From: Cavia porcellus
Lineage: Eukaryota; Chordata; Mammalia; Rodentia; Caviidae
Length of the DNA: 64,000 nucleotides
Assembly (NCBI RefSeq): GCF_034190915.1
Contig: NW_026947507.1
Span: 27,270,001-27,334,000 of the forward strand
Direction: 5' to 3'
How positions within the stretch are numbered: position 1 is the stretch's first letter; each line of letters starts with the position of its first letter. The notes under the pieces are model-generated. The model saw nothing but the letters and a program-made list of their open reading frames with translations. It ran no database searches and was not told where the DNA came from. The position numbers and the translations under genes were made by a program. Of this stretch, positions 48,186 through 59,432 are shown one piece after another.

Positions 48186-49243
48186 AGGACAAAATGAAAG
48201 ACCAGAATGCAATGTCAAACTTCCAGCCCATCCCAAGAAAGCCTAGGAGCCATGTACATAGAAAAAAAAATATGCCATACACTTGAAACACTGAAAATAA
48301 TAGCAACTGAGATAAAGAAGCAACTCTGGGAAGCTTTAAAGAATTCAAACTAGAAATAATCTCCCAGGTAAAACAAGAGATGATAAAAGTAATGAAAGAG
48401 ATACTGAACACATATAAAGAAGGCACAGGTAAAAAAAAATAGAGGAATAAATCAAAAAGATAGAATGCCTGGACTGAATAATATAAGAATCAAACAGAAT
48501 ACAAAAATCAGATTCAGAGATATACAGAAAATAAAAAGTTTCATTGAAAGTTGTCAAAACTGTCTCAACAAAAGTGAAGATAGAATTTCAGACCTCAAAG
48601 ACAAGATTGCAGCTAGTGAACAGAAAAGGAAAGGTCTTTTAAAAATAACAAGGAATTAGGAAATAACAGTTCAACAGCTGCAAGATGATACAAAGAAAAA
48701 CAACACAAGATTCATAAGGATAAATGAAAAAGAAAGGGGACAACACAAATTATATCAAGAGACTATTTACAGAAATAACAGCTGAAAATTTCCCAAACAT
48801 GAGAATGGAAACTGACATTATTTTAGTGAAGCATATAGAATTCCAAATAGCCATAAGTAAAATAATACTACTCCCAGACATAATAATCACCACCCCGCAA
48901 ATCCAACATAAGAATAGAATATTAGAAACTGTTAGGGAAAATGGCAGATCACCTATATAGGAAAAACTATTGGAATCACAGCAGACTTCTCAACACAAAC
49001 AATGAAGTTTGTTCAAGAAGAGCATGGAGTGAAGTATTTCAGATCCGAAAGGAAAATGATTTCCAGCCTAGACTGAGGTACCCTGTAAAACTGTTCTTCA
49101 AAACTGATGGAGAAATAAGATACTTCCATGACAATGAAGAGCTGAAGAACTTCATGATCACCAAGCCAACTCAGCAAAAATTACTGAAAAACACTTTAGA
49201 TATACATATAAAAAAAAAAACACTAAACAAAGCAGACAATTAA
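48186..49243 (+). pseudogene. L1-A ORF1 (ORF1p), broken
   Basis: The start codon seen in L1-B (ATG at 52,067) corresponds to AGG at 48,186-48,188 here. Frameshifts and stops split the rest. Open pieces are 48,465-48,659 (coiled coil; ESCQNCLNKSEDRISDLKDK), 48,724-48,960 (RRM; RLFTEITAENFPN, HKNRILETVREN) and 48,941-49,243 (C-terminal domain; SRRAWSEVFQ, LQPRLRYPVKL-like, HDNEELKNFM, ending NKADN and TAA). The N-terminal sequence differs from the MGKGSNKK type of elements M and H, which marks a separate ORF1 lineage. Confidence 0.85.
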
Positions 49244-49283
49244 ACAGAATGGAAAGATAAAGATGCAACAGCAGAAAGATAAC

Positions 49284-51609
49284 ATGTTAACAATAAACCA
49301 ATATATAACAGTTATAACCATTAACATAAATGGTCTCAATTCACCAATTAAAAGAAACAGACTGGAAGAATGGATCAAGAAACAACATCCAATAATATGC
49401 TGTCTATTAGAAACCTATCCAACCCAAAAGGAAATTCACAGACTTAAAGTCAAAGGATAGAAAACAATACTTCATGCAACAGGAAAACACCCACACAAAA
49501 AGCAGGATATCTATTTTGTTTGCAGACAATGTGAAATTCAAACCAAGAATTACCCTAAGAGATAAAGAAGGTTACTACATACTGGTTAGGGGAAAACTTC
49601 AAGAGGGAGAGATAACAATCTTAAATATATATACACAAAATTCCAGAGCACTCAGTTATACAAAGCAAGTATTAAAAGAAATGAAAAATCAAATAAGCAA
49701 CAACACAGTTATAACAGGAGACCTTAACAAACCATTGACACCAAGGGACAGAACAACCAGACAGAAAATCAGCAAAGAAATAACAGAATTGAATCACACC
49801 TGTGAACAAATGGACCTGATAGACATATATAGAGTGTTCCACCCAACATCAGAATATATATCCTTCTCAGCAGTATATGGGACATTCTCTAAAATAGAAC
49901 ATATGCTAGCCAACAGAATAATATTTAAATAAATGCAAAAGAATTGAAATTATCCCATGCATGTTATCAGATCATAGCACCATGAAACTAGAAGTCAATG
50001 ATAAAAGAAAATGCAAAAACCCCACAAACACATGGAAATTGAATAATACACTCCTGAGCAATCAGTGGATCAGAGAGGAAATTTAAGAAGAAATTAAACA
50101 ATATCTACAAACAAACAAAAATACAAAGCAACTCATCGGAATCAGTGGGATGCAATGAAAACAGTCCTCAGAGAAAAATTTATTTCACTGAGTTCCCACA
50201 TCAGCAAAACAGAATGAATACAAATAAACAACCTGATGCTACACCTCAAACATCTAGAAAAAGAAGAGCAACTCAAGCCCAAAGCCAAAAGAAGGGAGAA
50301 ATTGTAAAATAAGAGCAGAAATTAATGCAATAGGGACTAAGAAAACAATCCAAACAATCAAGGAATCAAAGAGTTGGTTACTTGAAAGAATAAATAAGAT
50401 TGATAAGCCCCTAGCCAACCTTATTTTAAAAAGGGAAGAAAAAGCTCCAATTCATGCAAGAAGGAGCGAAAAAGGTGAAATCACTACAAACTCTATAGAA
50501 ATACAAAAGATCATCAACACCTATTTCAAAAACCTCTATTCTCTTAGGTTTGATAACTCAGAAGAAATGGACAGATTCCTAGAAATATATGAAATACTAA
50601 AACTAGGTCAAGAAGATGGAAAACTGCTGAAAAACCCAATTTCTATCAATGAAATTGATAATATAATTAAGTCCTTACCTACAAACCACAGCCCACGTCC
50701 AGATGGATTCACATGGAATTCTACAAGAAATACAAACAAGACTTCATACCAACACTCCTCACATTCTTCAATGAAACTGAAAAGGAAGCAATTCGTCTTA
50801 AGTCACTCCTGGAAGAAAATATTACTCTAGTACCAAAAACCTGAGAAAGACTAACTAAAAAGGACAACTACCGGTCAATCTCCCTAAGAACACAGATACA
50901 AAAATCCTCAATAAAATATTGGCAAGCAGGATTCACTAAATCATCAAGACGGTTATGCACCACAACAAAGTGGGATTCATCCTAGGCATGCAGGAATGGT
51001 TCAACATATGTAAATCAATAATTATAATCCACTATATCAATAAAGTCAAAAGTAAGAGTCATGTTTTCTATAGATGCATAAAATGCTTTTGATAAGGTCC
51101 AACATTAATTCATGATAAGAACCTTACAGAAAATTGGAAAAGATGGTCTTTACCTCAATATGACAAAGGCCATCTATGACAAACCAACAGCTAGCACCAT
51201 ATTAAATAGCCAAAAACTGAAGGCCTTTACCTTAAAATCAGGCACAAGACCCAGATGTCCCTTATCACCTTTTCCTATTTAATATAACACTGGAAATACT
51301 GGCCAGAGCAATTAGACAAGAGAGAGAAATAAAAGGGATGAATTTAGGAGAATGAGAATAAATTATCATTATTTGCAGATGACATGATACTCTACATAGA
51401 ACACTCCCAAAACTCTATTGAAAGTCTCCTAGATATAATAAATCAGTTCAGCAATGTATCTTGATTCCAAATAAATACTCAAAAATCAATAGCATTCCTA
51501 TACACTAACAACAAAATCATTGAGAGAGAAATAAGAGAAGCCACATCAATCACACTAGCATCCACAAAAAAAAAAAAAAATACCTAGGAATTAATCTCAT
51601 GAAAGAAGT
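49284..51609 (+). pseudogene. L1-A ORF2, endonuclease and reverse transcriptase part, broken
   Basis: Starts at ATG 49,284, 41 bases after the ORF1 stop. The endonuclease domain is recognisable from NINGLNSPIKRNR (49,325) through CCLLETYPTQ, NIYTQNSR, TGDLN (about 49,718) and FSKIEHMLA. Reverse transcriptase landmarks follow, including a form of the 'SPGPDGFT' region (50,690) and LSLFADDMILY, with the catalytic FADD intact at 51,372-51,383. Stops at 49,458 and 49,930 and several frameshifts kill the frame. It ends at the insertion of L1-B; the rest of ORF2 continues at 58,208. Confidence 0.9.
51602..51609. repeat. Target-site duplication of L1-B, left copy
   Basis: aaagaagt here and aaagatgt at 58,200-58,207 (one mismatch) flank L1-B. 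The intact equivalent in L1-B (about 55,286) reads 'aaagaagtgaaagacc', so the two halves of L1-A ORF2 join correctly when L1-B and one copy are removed. Confidence 0.75.
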
Positions 51610-52030
51610 AAACCGGGACCAGTGAGTCAGGTAGGCATGGAATCCTGCCCCAGTCTGGGGGAACTCTGTTGCCTGGGAACCAGCCCAAGGTTTCCTGCCC
51701 TGACCACCAAGTGGGGCCTAGGCATGGAAACCCGCCCCAGTCTGGGGGAACTCTCTTCATCACCTGGGGATCAGCCCATGGTTTCCTGCCAGGACCAGTG
51801 AGTCAGGTAGGCACAGAATCCCACCCCAATCTGGGGAGCTCTCTTTGTCACCTGGGGACCAGCCCAACGTTTCCTGGTGGGCCCAGCCAGTTGGGACAAG
51901 GCAGAATCCCATCCCAGTCTGGGGGAACTCTCTTCCTCACCTGGGAGCCAGGCCATAGTTCCCTGCAGGGCCCAGTGAGTGGGGCTGCAGAGGAGAACCT
52001 GGTCCCAGTCTAGGGGAACTCTCTCCCTTA
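51610..52030 (+). promoter_or_regulatory. L1-B 5' UTR: tandem array of ~88-bp monomers
   Basis: The motif cag(t/a)tctgggggaactct recurs at 51,651, 51,738, 51,827, 51,915 and 52,006 (spacing 87, 89, 88 and 91). Each unit also carries 'cctggg(a/g)accagcc' and 'gtttcctg' and a 'gtgagtcaggtaggc'-type segment. Tandem 5' monomers serve as promoters in mouse and other rodent L1s (known), so promoter function here is inferred. Later units are more diverged. L1-A lacks this array. Confidence 0.85.
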
Positions 52031-52066
52031 CTTGGAACACCACTTCAAGCTCGAAAATATAGGAAA

Positions 52067-53115
52067 ATGACAAAACGAAAGACCAAAATGCAACATCAAA
52101 CATCCAGCCCATCCCAAGAAAGCCTAGCAACCACATATGTAGAAGAAAATACAAGCCACATACCTGAATACTTGAAATAATAATAACTGAAATAAAGAAG
52201 CAACTCTGGGAAGCCTTAAAGGAATTCAAACTAGAAATAATATCTCAGGTAAAAGAAGAAATGATAAAAGAAATGAAGGAGATGCTGAACATATCTAAAG
52301 AAGACCCAGTTAAAAAATTGGAGGACCTAAGCAAAAAGAATCCCTGGATGAACAATATAAGAAAAAAACAGATTACATAAAGCAGATGCAAAGAGATATA
52401 CAAAAAATCAAAAATTCCACTGAAAGTTGTAAAAACTGCCTCAGTGAATATGAAGATAGAATTTCAGACCTCAAAGACAAGAATGCAGCCAGTGAACAGG
52501 AAAGGAAAGATCTTTTAAAAATAACAAGAAATCAGGAAATAACAATTCAACACCTACAAGATGACACAAAATGGAAGAACATAAGGTTGATAGTGATAAA
52601 TGAAAAAGAAGGGGACAACATAAAAGATATCAAGAGGATATTTAGAGAAGTGATAGTTGAAATTTCCCCAAAATGAGATTGGAAAATGATATCAAGATCA
52701 ATGAGGTATATAGAACTCTAAATAGAAATAACCAAAATTAATCTATACTCACACATATAATAATGACAATCCCAGAAATTGAACAAAAGAATAGAATATT
52801 AAAAGCTGTCAGAGAGAAAAGACATCACCTATTAAGGAAAACCTATCAGAATCACAGCAGACTTCTCAGCACAAACAATAAAGTCAATAAGAGCTTGGAG
52901 TGAAGTATTTCAGATACTAAAGGAAAATGATTTCCAACCTAACTAGGCTGATGCACCCTGCAAAACTGTCCTTCAAAATTGATGGAGGAATAAGATACTT
53001 CCATGACAAACAACAGCTGAAAAACTTCATTACCACTAAGCCAACACTGCAAAGAATACAGAAAGAAAGCCTAGATACATTTAGGAAAAAACCACTAAAC
53101 AAAGCAGACAATTAA
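52067..53115 (+). pseudogene. L1-B ORF1 (ORF1p), broken
   Basis: ATG 52,067 (MTKRKTKMQHQTSSPSQES) starts the frame, with the first stop after EYLK. Open pieces carry the coiled coil and RRM entry (52,386-52,676; CLSEYEDRISDLKDK, QHLQDDTKWKNIRL) and the C-terminal domain (52,927-53,115; HPAKLSFKIDGGIRYFHDK, ending NKADN, TAA at 53,113). ORF1p binds L1 RNA as a trimer and is required for retrotransposition (family knowledge). The N-terminus agrees with L1-A but not with elements M and H. Confidence 0.9.
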
Positions 53116-53467
53116 GCACAGAGGAAAGATAAAGAAGCAACAGCAGAAAGATAACGTGTCAACAACAAATGAATATATAACAGTTCTAACCATTAATGTA
53201 AATGGTCTCAATGCACCAATTAAAAGAAACAGACTAGAAGAATGGATCAAGAAACAAAATCCAACCATATGCTGTTTACAAGAAACACTTCTAACCCAAA
53301 AGGATACTCACAGACTAAAAGTCAAAGGATGGAAAATAATATTTCGTGCAACAGGAACCCAAAAAAAAAGTGGGGGTAGCTAATCTGTTTGCGGACAATC
53401 TAAATTTCAAGCCAATAATGATCAGAAGGGATAAAGAAGGTCACTACATACAGGTTAGGACATATAC

Positions 53468-53508
53468 AGACATATACAGAGTGTATAATAGACATATACA
53501 GAGTGTAT
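53468..53508 (+). repeat. 19-bp direct repeat at the endonuclease deletion
   Basis: agacatatacagagtgtat occurs at 53,468-53,486 and 53,490-53,508 (period 22). The second copy continues into normal ORF2 sequence ('cacccaataacaac'). The first sits at the deletion junction. Confidence 0.9.
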
Positions 53509-56500
53509 CACCCAATAACAACAGAATACACATTCTTCTCAGCAGTACATGGGTCATTCTCTAAAATAGACCATATATTAATACACAGAACATATATAAA
53601 TAAATGCAAAAGGGTCAAAATTATCCCTTGCATGCTATCGGACCACAGCACTATGAAATTAGAGATTAGTGATAAACAATATTGCAAAATTCCCACAAAC
53701 ACATGGAAACTGAATAACATACTCTTGAGTAATCAGTGAGTCACAGAGGAAATTAAAGAAGAAATTAAACAATACCTACAAACAAATGAAAACACAAATA
53801 CAACTTACTAGAATCTGTGGGATACAATGAAAGCTGTCCTCAGAGGAAAATTTATTGCACTGAGTTCCCACATTAAGAAAACAGAACAAATACAAATAAA
53901 TAACCTGATGTTACACCTCAAACATCTAGAAAAAGAAGAGCAAGTCAAGCCCAAAGCCAAAAGAAGAGAGGAAATTATAAAACTCAGAGCAGAAATCAAG
54001 GCAATAGAGACCAAAAAAGCAATCCAAAAAAATCAATGAATCAAAGAGTTGGTTCTTTGAAAGAATAAATAAAATTGACAAGCCCCTAGCCAACCTTATT
54101 TTTAAAAAGGGAAGAAAAAGCTCAAATTCATGCAATAAGGAATGAAAGAGGCAAAATTACTACAGACCCTATAGAAATACAGAAGATCATCAACACCCAT
54201 TTCGAAAACATACACTTTCAAAGGTTTGAGAACACAGAGGAAATAGACAGATTCCTAGAAGCATACAAAGTACTAAAGCTAGGTCATGAAGATGTAAAAC
54301 TACTGAATAACCCACTTTCCATTAATGGAATTGAAAACCTAATTAAACCCTTACCTATAAAGAAGAGCCCAGGCCCAGACGGATTCACTGCAGAATTCTA
54401 CAAGAAATACAAAGAAGACCTAATGCCAACACTCCTCAAACTCTTCAATGAAATTGAAAGGGAAGCAATCCTTCCTAAATCATTCCTAGAAGCAAATATT
54501 ACTCTAGTCCCAAAACCAGAGAAGGACCCACCTGAAAAAGAGAACTACAGACCACTCTACCTAATGAACACAGATGCAAAAATCCTCAATAAAATATTGG
54601 CAAATAGGATGCAGCAAATCATCAAGAAGATCATTCACCCCAACCAAGTGGGATTCATCACAGGCATGCAGGGATGGTTAAACATACATAAATAAATAAA
54701 TGTAATCCACCATATCGATAAAGCCAAAAGTAAGAATCACATGATCATTTGTATAGATACAGAAAAAGCCTTTGATATGGTCCAACATTCATTCATGATA
54801 AGAACCTCATGGAAAATTGGAATAGATGGTCTTTACCTCAATATAATTAAGGCCACCTATGACAAGACAACAGCCAATATCATACTAAATAGCCAAAAAT
54901 TGAAGGCCTTTACTTTAAAATCAGGCAAAGACAAGGATTCCCTTATCACCACTCCTATTTATAACAGTACTGGAAATACTGTTATAAATACAGAGTAGTT
55001 AGATAAGAGAGAGAAATAAAAAGTGTAAAGATAGGAAAAGAAGAAGTTAAATTATCATTATTTGCAGATAATATGATACTCTATATAGAAGATCCCCATA
55101 ACTCCACTGAAAAACCCCTAGATATAATAAGTAAATTCACTAATGTAGCTGGATACAGAGTCAATACTCAAAAATCAATAGCATTCCTATACAATAACAA
55201 CAAAATCACACAGAGAGAAATAAGAGAGACCACACCCTTCATACTAGCAACCAAAAAAAAAAAAAAATGAAACATTTAGGAATTACTCTCACAAAAGAAG
55301 TGAAAGACCTATACAGGGAAAATTATAACACACTGAAAAATGAAATTGAAGATGATCTCAGAAAATGGAAAGACATCCCTTGCTCATGGATAAGAAGAAT
55401 AAATATTGTGAAAATGTCCATTCTCCCAAGACTTTTATACAGATTCAATGTAATCCCGATAAAAATACCGTTAACATACCTCATAGAACTTGATAGGTCA
55501 CTCCTAAAAATTCATCTGGAGCAGAACAGACCTAAAATAGCAAGGACAGTTCTAAGCAGCAAAGGCAAGGAAGGAGGTATCACAATCCCTGACTTGAAGT
55601 TATACTACAAGGAATGGTAGTAAAATCAACACGGTACTGGAACCAAAACAGAGCCAAAGATCAGTGTATTAAGTTAGAAGATACAACCACAATTACAAAC
55701 ATGCTCAACCACCTTATCTTTGATAAAGGGGACAAACATGTTCATGGAAGAACGACAGTCTCTTTAATAAATGGGGATGGAAAAACTGGCTCTCCATATG
55801 TCGAAAACTAAAACGAGACCCATCCCTATCACCATGTACTAAAATAAAATCTAAATGTATCAAATGTTAATATTAATTAATTATGTTAATATTAAAACAG
55901 AAACACTAAATATATTGGAAAACAAGTTGGGTAGAAACCTTGAAGACATAGGAGTAGGTAAAGAATTCATGAATAGAACTCAAAACACACGGGAAATACT
56001 TCCCAGAGTCAATAACTGGGATTGCCTCTTACTAAAAAGTTTCTGCACGTCAAAAGAAATCTCCAGCATAGTTAAAAAAAAACCCACAAACTGGGAAAAA
56101 TCTTATTGAACTGCCCCTCAGACAAAGGACTAATCCAAAATTCAAAGACCCAATCCAAAAATGGGCATCTGAGATGAATAAACAATTTTCAGATGAAGAA
56201 ATACAAATGGCAAATAAATACATCAAGAAATGTTTGCCATCATCGGTCATTAGAGAAATGCAAATTAAAACCACACTGAGATTTCATCTTACTCCAGAAT
56301 GGTCAAAATCAAGAAAACCACCAACAACAAATGCTGGAGAGGCTTGGGGAAAAGGGAATTCTCCTGCACTGTTGGCAGGAGTGTAGACTAGTGCAACCAT
56401 TGTGGAGGTCAGTCTGGAGATTTCTCAGAAAGCTGGGACTGGAAGCACCATTTGACCCAGCAATTCCACTTCTAGGCATATTCCCTGAAGAACTGACGAC

Positions 56501-56602
56501 TTCATACCACAGTGATATATGTGCACCCATGTTTATAGCAGCACAATTTGTAATAGCCAGATCTTGCAAACAACCTAAGTGTCCACCAACTAAGGAATGG
56601 GT

Positions 56603-56626
56603 AAAAAAAAAAAAAAAAAAAAAAAA
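56603..56626 (+). repeat. A24 homopolymer inside L1-B ORF2
   Basis: The related site in L1-A (62,110) has only seven A ('ggaaaaaaagttgtgg'), so this is an expansion of a short A-run in the last part of ORF2. Confidence 0.95.
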
Positions 56627-56779
56627 TTGTGGTATTTTTATACAATGAAGTACTACTCAGCTATAAAGAATGATCACATTGAGATATTTATAAATTAATG
56701 GATGCAGCTTGAGACCATACTCGTAAGTGAAATAAATCAAACTCTCATGTATAAATACCAAATAGTTTCCCTAGTGTGA

Positions 56780-58199
56780 GAAATGATAAGGATACATAAA
56801 AGTATGTGGTAATCATGATTTCCAATCATATTGGTCTGAATCCGTATAATGTTATCACTCATTAATTGCAATGGTTTTAACCTGGGTTGTTCGATTTTAG
56901 TATCTGTCATACGCATAGCTATTCTGAAGAAAACAACCCATCATAAATGCTAGTGCTGATTTAATATCATCTTGTTTTGAAGTCCCATCAAGCTGTTGTA
57001 CATCTGTTTCCACTAGTTTTAACATGTGATATCTTACTATACTTTACTATATGAAATAGTATAAACAAAAATTTTATAGGCAAAGAGATAATGTAGAAAT
57101 CATTGTTCGTTTTCTGTTAACTGGTTCTAAATACCCTGTAACTTCTTTATTCTTTTGAATAGCTTCAGACTGTCCTGATATGTTTGATGCTATAGTATAA
57201 GAAGTTATACTCAAATAATTCAAGGAAGGAGGCACTATGGTGACTACTATTATGTTAGATTATCTGGGGGTGAAACACAATGATGCTTAAATTGTTCGGT
57301 TTTGACCTGTGTTGTTCTAATACAATGTCCTCTTTTATCTCAGTCTCCACCCTTTTTTAAATTAATCTATTTTTTCTTACTTTTTTTCAATTAAAGGAAA
57401 ACTAAATAAAAAAATAGTGGGATATATCATAGTAACTTTTCTGTTTTCCTATTAACCTGATATGAAGCCCAGTATTGCTCTCATCTTTTCTGTCAGATTT
57501 TACTATATTTTACTATAGTTTTTTCATAGTATCAAGTTTTAGGGTATAGGCAACCACTTTGAAGGCAATAAGATCTGCTATGATGCCCATTATAATTTGA
57601 CTATTATCTTCTTTGAAATCTTGTAAGGTTTCCAGTGTAGATTTTATTGGTCTTATTCTGTACTGTTTTGATCAACTCTATTATACCTGATGATATAGGC
57701 AACTCTTTTTAAAAATAGCAAGAGGCACAATGGTACCCATTTTTGATCACCTGATATTCTGTTTTGGCATCATGTACTATGCCCATCCTTCTGTTCTAAC
57801 CGACTCTGTTTTGTTTAGTCACATTAGGTTTTATTCTCTTCAAAAAAGTAATAAGAACTGTGGGAGTAAAAAAACCAAAAAAGTGTAATTTTTATTAAAA
57901 AGAGAGGAAAGGAAGGGGGTCTTAGGGATATAACTGCATGTATGTTTGAGTGTGTAGGATGGAAATCCATATTAATGAGCTTTTTTTGGATCGTTGAACG
58001 GCTCTGTCTGCAGTCTCATTGTATGAATGTTCACTTTATAGGCTTTAACTTTATAATTTGGACAACTGTTTCTAGGATGATAATATGTAACCTATTAACT
58101 AGTGATATCTTACTGTATTTTTTTTTGAAATTCTGTATTGTTTATACCCTTTTACTGCTTTGGTTTTTTTTTTCCTTTCTTTTTTCTTTAAATAAAAAA
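56780..58199 (+). mobile_element. L1-B 3' UTR (1.4 kb, two modules plus tail)
   Basis: The first module (56,780 to about 57,415) is shared with L1-A (62,271-62,838) and element H (60,541-61,020): 'gatttaatatcatcttgttttgaag', 'ggtgaaacac', 'tgtcctcttttatctcagtctcc'. It ends in an A-rich 'aggaaaactaaataaaaaaat'. The second module (57,416 to about 57,850) and the terminal module (to 58,199) are shared with H and M: 'tagtatcaagttttagggtata', 'tactaataatg'-type text, then 'cttactgtatttttttttg' and 'tttctttaaataaaaaaaa'. No coding signal; the 99-codon frame at 57,942-58,241 is incidental. Confidence 0.85.
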
Positions 58200-58207
58200 A
58201 AAGATGT
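58200..58207. repeat. Target-site duplication of L1-B, right copy
   Basis: aaagatgt, partner of 51,602-51,609. It merges with the A-tail of L1-B on its left. Confidence 0.75.
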
Positions 58208-59246
58208 GAAAGATCTATGCAAGGAAATTTATAATACCTGAAAAAGGAATAAGAGGGGATTTCAGAAAATGGAAAGTCATCACTTGTTCATGGATAGGAA
58301 GAATAAATATTGTGAAAATGGCCAAAACTGTTATACAGATTCAAAGTAATCCCAAAGAAAATACCATCAAGATACCACATAGACCTAGGGAAATCACTCC
58401 TAAAATTTATCTGGAAGGAGAAGAGACCTAGAATAGCAAAGGCAATTCTAAACAACAAAGGCAAGGCAGGAGGCATCCCAATCCCTGACTTTAAGTTATA
58501 CTACAAACCTACAGTAATAAAGTCAACGTGGTACTGGAATAAAAACAGATCTGAAGAAGATCAATGGAATACATTAGGAAATACAACACCAACTATCAAC
58601 CCACTCAACCACATTATCTTTGATAAAGGGGCCAAACATGCTCACTGGAAGAATGACAGTCTCTTTAATAAATGGTGATGTAAAAATGGGCTTTCTATAT
58701 GGCAAAAACTAAAACTAGACCCATGCCTATTTAGATTTTATCACTAAAATAAAATCTAAATGTGTCAAAGATCTGAATATTAAAACAGAAACACAATCTG
58801 TTGGATGGCAAATTGAGTAAATATCTTGAAGACACAGGGGTAAGTTAGAGAATTCATGAACAGCAATCAAACCTCATGGGAAATACTTTCCAGAATCAAT
58901 GACTGGGATTATGTCTTATTAAAATGTTTCTGCATGTAAAAAGAAATCTCCAGCACAGTGAAAAGAAAACCCCACAAACTGGGAAAAAAATCTTAGTGAA
59001 CTGTCCCACAGACAAAGGACTTCTGTCTAAAAATATAAAGAATTAAAAAAAAAATTCAGACCCCTGAAATTCAAAGGCTCAATCCATAAATGGATATCTG
59101 AGATGAATAAACAATTCTCAGATGAAGAAATACAAATGACAAATAAATACATGAAAAAAGGTTCATCATCATTAGAGAAATGCAAAATAAAGAAACACTG
59201 ATATTCTATCTCACTGCAGAAAGAATGGCCAGGATTAAGAAATGTA
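58208..59246 (+). mobile_element. L1-A, part 2: middle of ORF2 after the reverse transcriptase
   Basis: It continues ORF2 of L1-A from 'gaaagatctatgcaagg', matching 55,290-56,300 of L1-B: 'gtcatcacttgttcatggat', 'aataaatattgtgaaaatgg', 'aggcaaggcaggaggcatccc', 'tcagatgaagaaatacaaatg'. There are multiple stops and small indels, including an insertion of A-rich sequence at about 59,041. It ends at 'aagaaatgta', where element H inserted. Confidence 0.9.
59237..59246. repeat. Target-site duplication of element H, left copy
   Basis: aagaaatgta, identical to 61,813-61,822 directly after the poly(A) of element H. Removing H and one copy restores the order of L1-A ORF2. Confidence 0.9.
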
Positions 59247-59432
59247 GATCCCAGAGCCTAACGGTGGCCCGGAGAGGCAACTGACTCCCGCGTAGGCTGC
59301 CTAGTCCTTAACTCCCTGGTGCGCAGCGGTGGGCAGGAACACCTAGCCAGCGCAACTTGATCAGGCTGTGGCTGACAGGCAGGGAAGCTGGGCCTCCTAT
59401 GTAAGCTTGAATATATATAAGGAACAGAGAAT

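Larger units (their letters stand above)
47776..51609 (+). mobile_element. L1-A, part 1: 5' UTR, ORF1, first part of ORF2
   Basis: This is the oldest of three nested plus-strand elements. The 5' UTR (about 47,776-48,185) is GC-richer and is not built of the 88-bp monomers found in L1-B. From 48,170 onward ('aaatatagggaaaggacaaaatgaaag') it matches L1-B closely, through ORF1 and ORF2, until 'ctcatgaaagaagta' at 51,609, where L1-B starts. ORF2 resumes at 58,208. Together the three parts give about 5.9 kb, near full length. The 5' boundary is approximate, and I could not find a convincing target-site duplication. Confidence 0.85.
53156..56779 (+). pseudogene. L1-B ORF2 (endonuclease-reverse transcriptase), broken
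   Basis: The start codon is GTG (53,156) where L1-A has ATG. The endonuclease N-terminus is present (NVNGLNAPIKRNR, CCLQETLLTQ), but the sequence jumps from 'ctacatacaggttagg' (53,458) to the 'gacatatacagagtgt' region, losing about 230 bp that hold the NIYTQN and GDLN parts in L1-A; a 19-bp direct repeat (53,468 and 53,490) marks the scar. The reverse transcriptase includes KSPGPDGFT-like sequence (54,362), PNQVGFITGMQGW (54,640), IDTEKAFDM (54,755) and FADN at 55,061-55,072 in place of FADD. The C-terminal part (55,267-56,779) keeps long open pieces and ends with TGA. An A24 run at 56,603-56,626 shifts the frame near the end. Confidence 0.9.
51610..58199 (+). mobile_element. L1-B: full-length L1 inserted in ORF2 of L1-A
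   Basis: 6.6 kb. Order: 5' UTR made of about five 88-bp monomers (51,610-52,030), short tether, ORF1 (52,067-53,115), ORF2 (53,156-56,779), a 1.4-kb 3' UTR and A-rich tail. It interrupts the ORF2 of L1-A between 51,609 and 58,208 and is flanked by an 8-bp near-perfect duplication. It is defective: ORF1 and ORF2 contain many stops, the endonuclease has a deletion of about 230 bp, and the reverse transcriptase FADD is FADN. Confidence 0.9.

Noticed and set aside
51651..52020. Regularly spaced repeats that could suggest a CRISPR array
   Set aside because: The units are contiguous 88-bp tandem monomers without unique spacers, sit at an L1 5' end, and the genome is mammalian.
51669..52229. Open frames on both strands (114 and 152 residues) in the GC-rich block
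   Set aside because: They run through the 88-bp monomer array and the start of L1-B ORF1; G/C-rich repeats keep several frames open at once.
58208..59246. A separate 5'-truncated L1 starting at 58,208
   Set aside because: Its first base continues ORF2 exactly from where L1-A stops at 51,609, and short duplications flank L1-B, so nesting explains it better.
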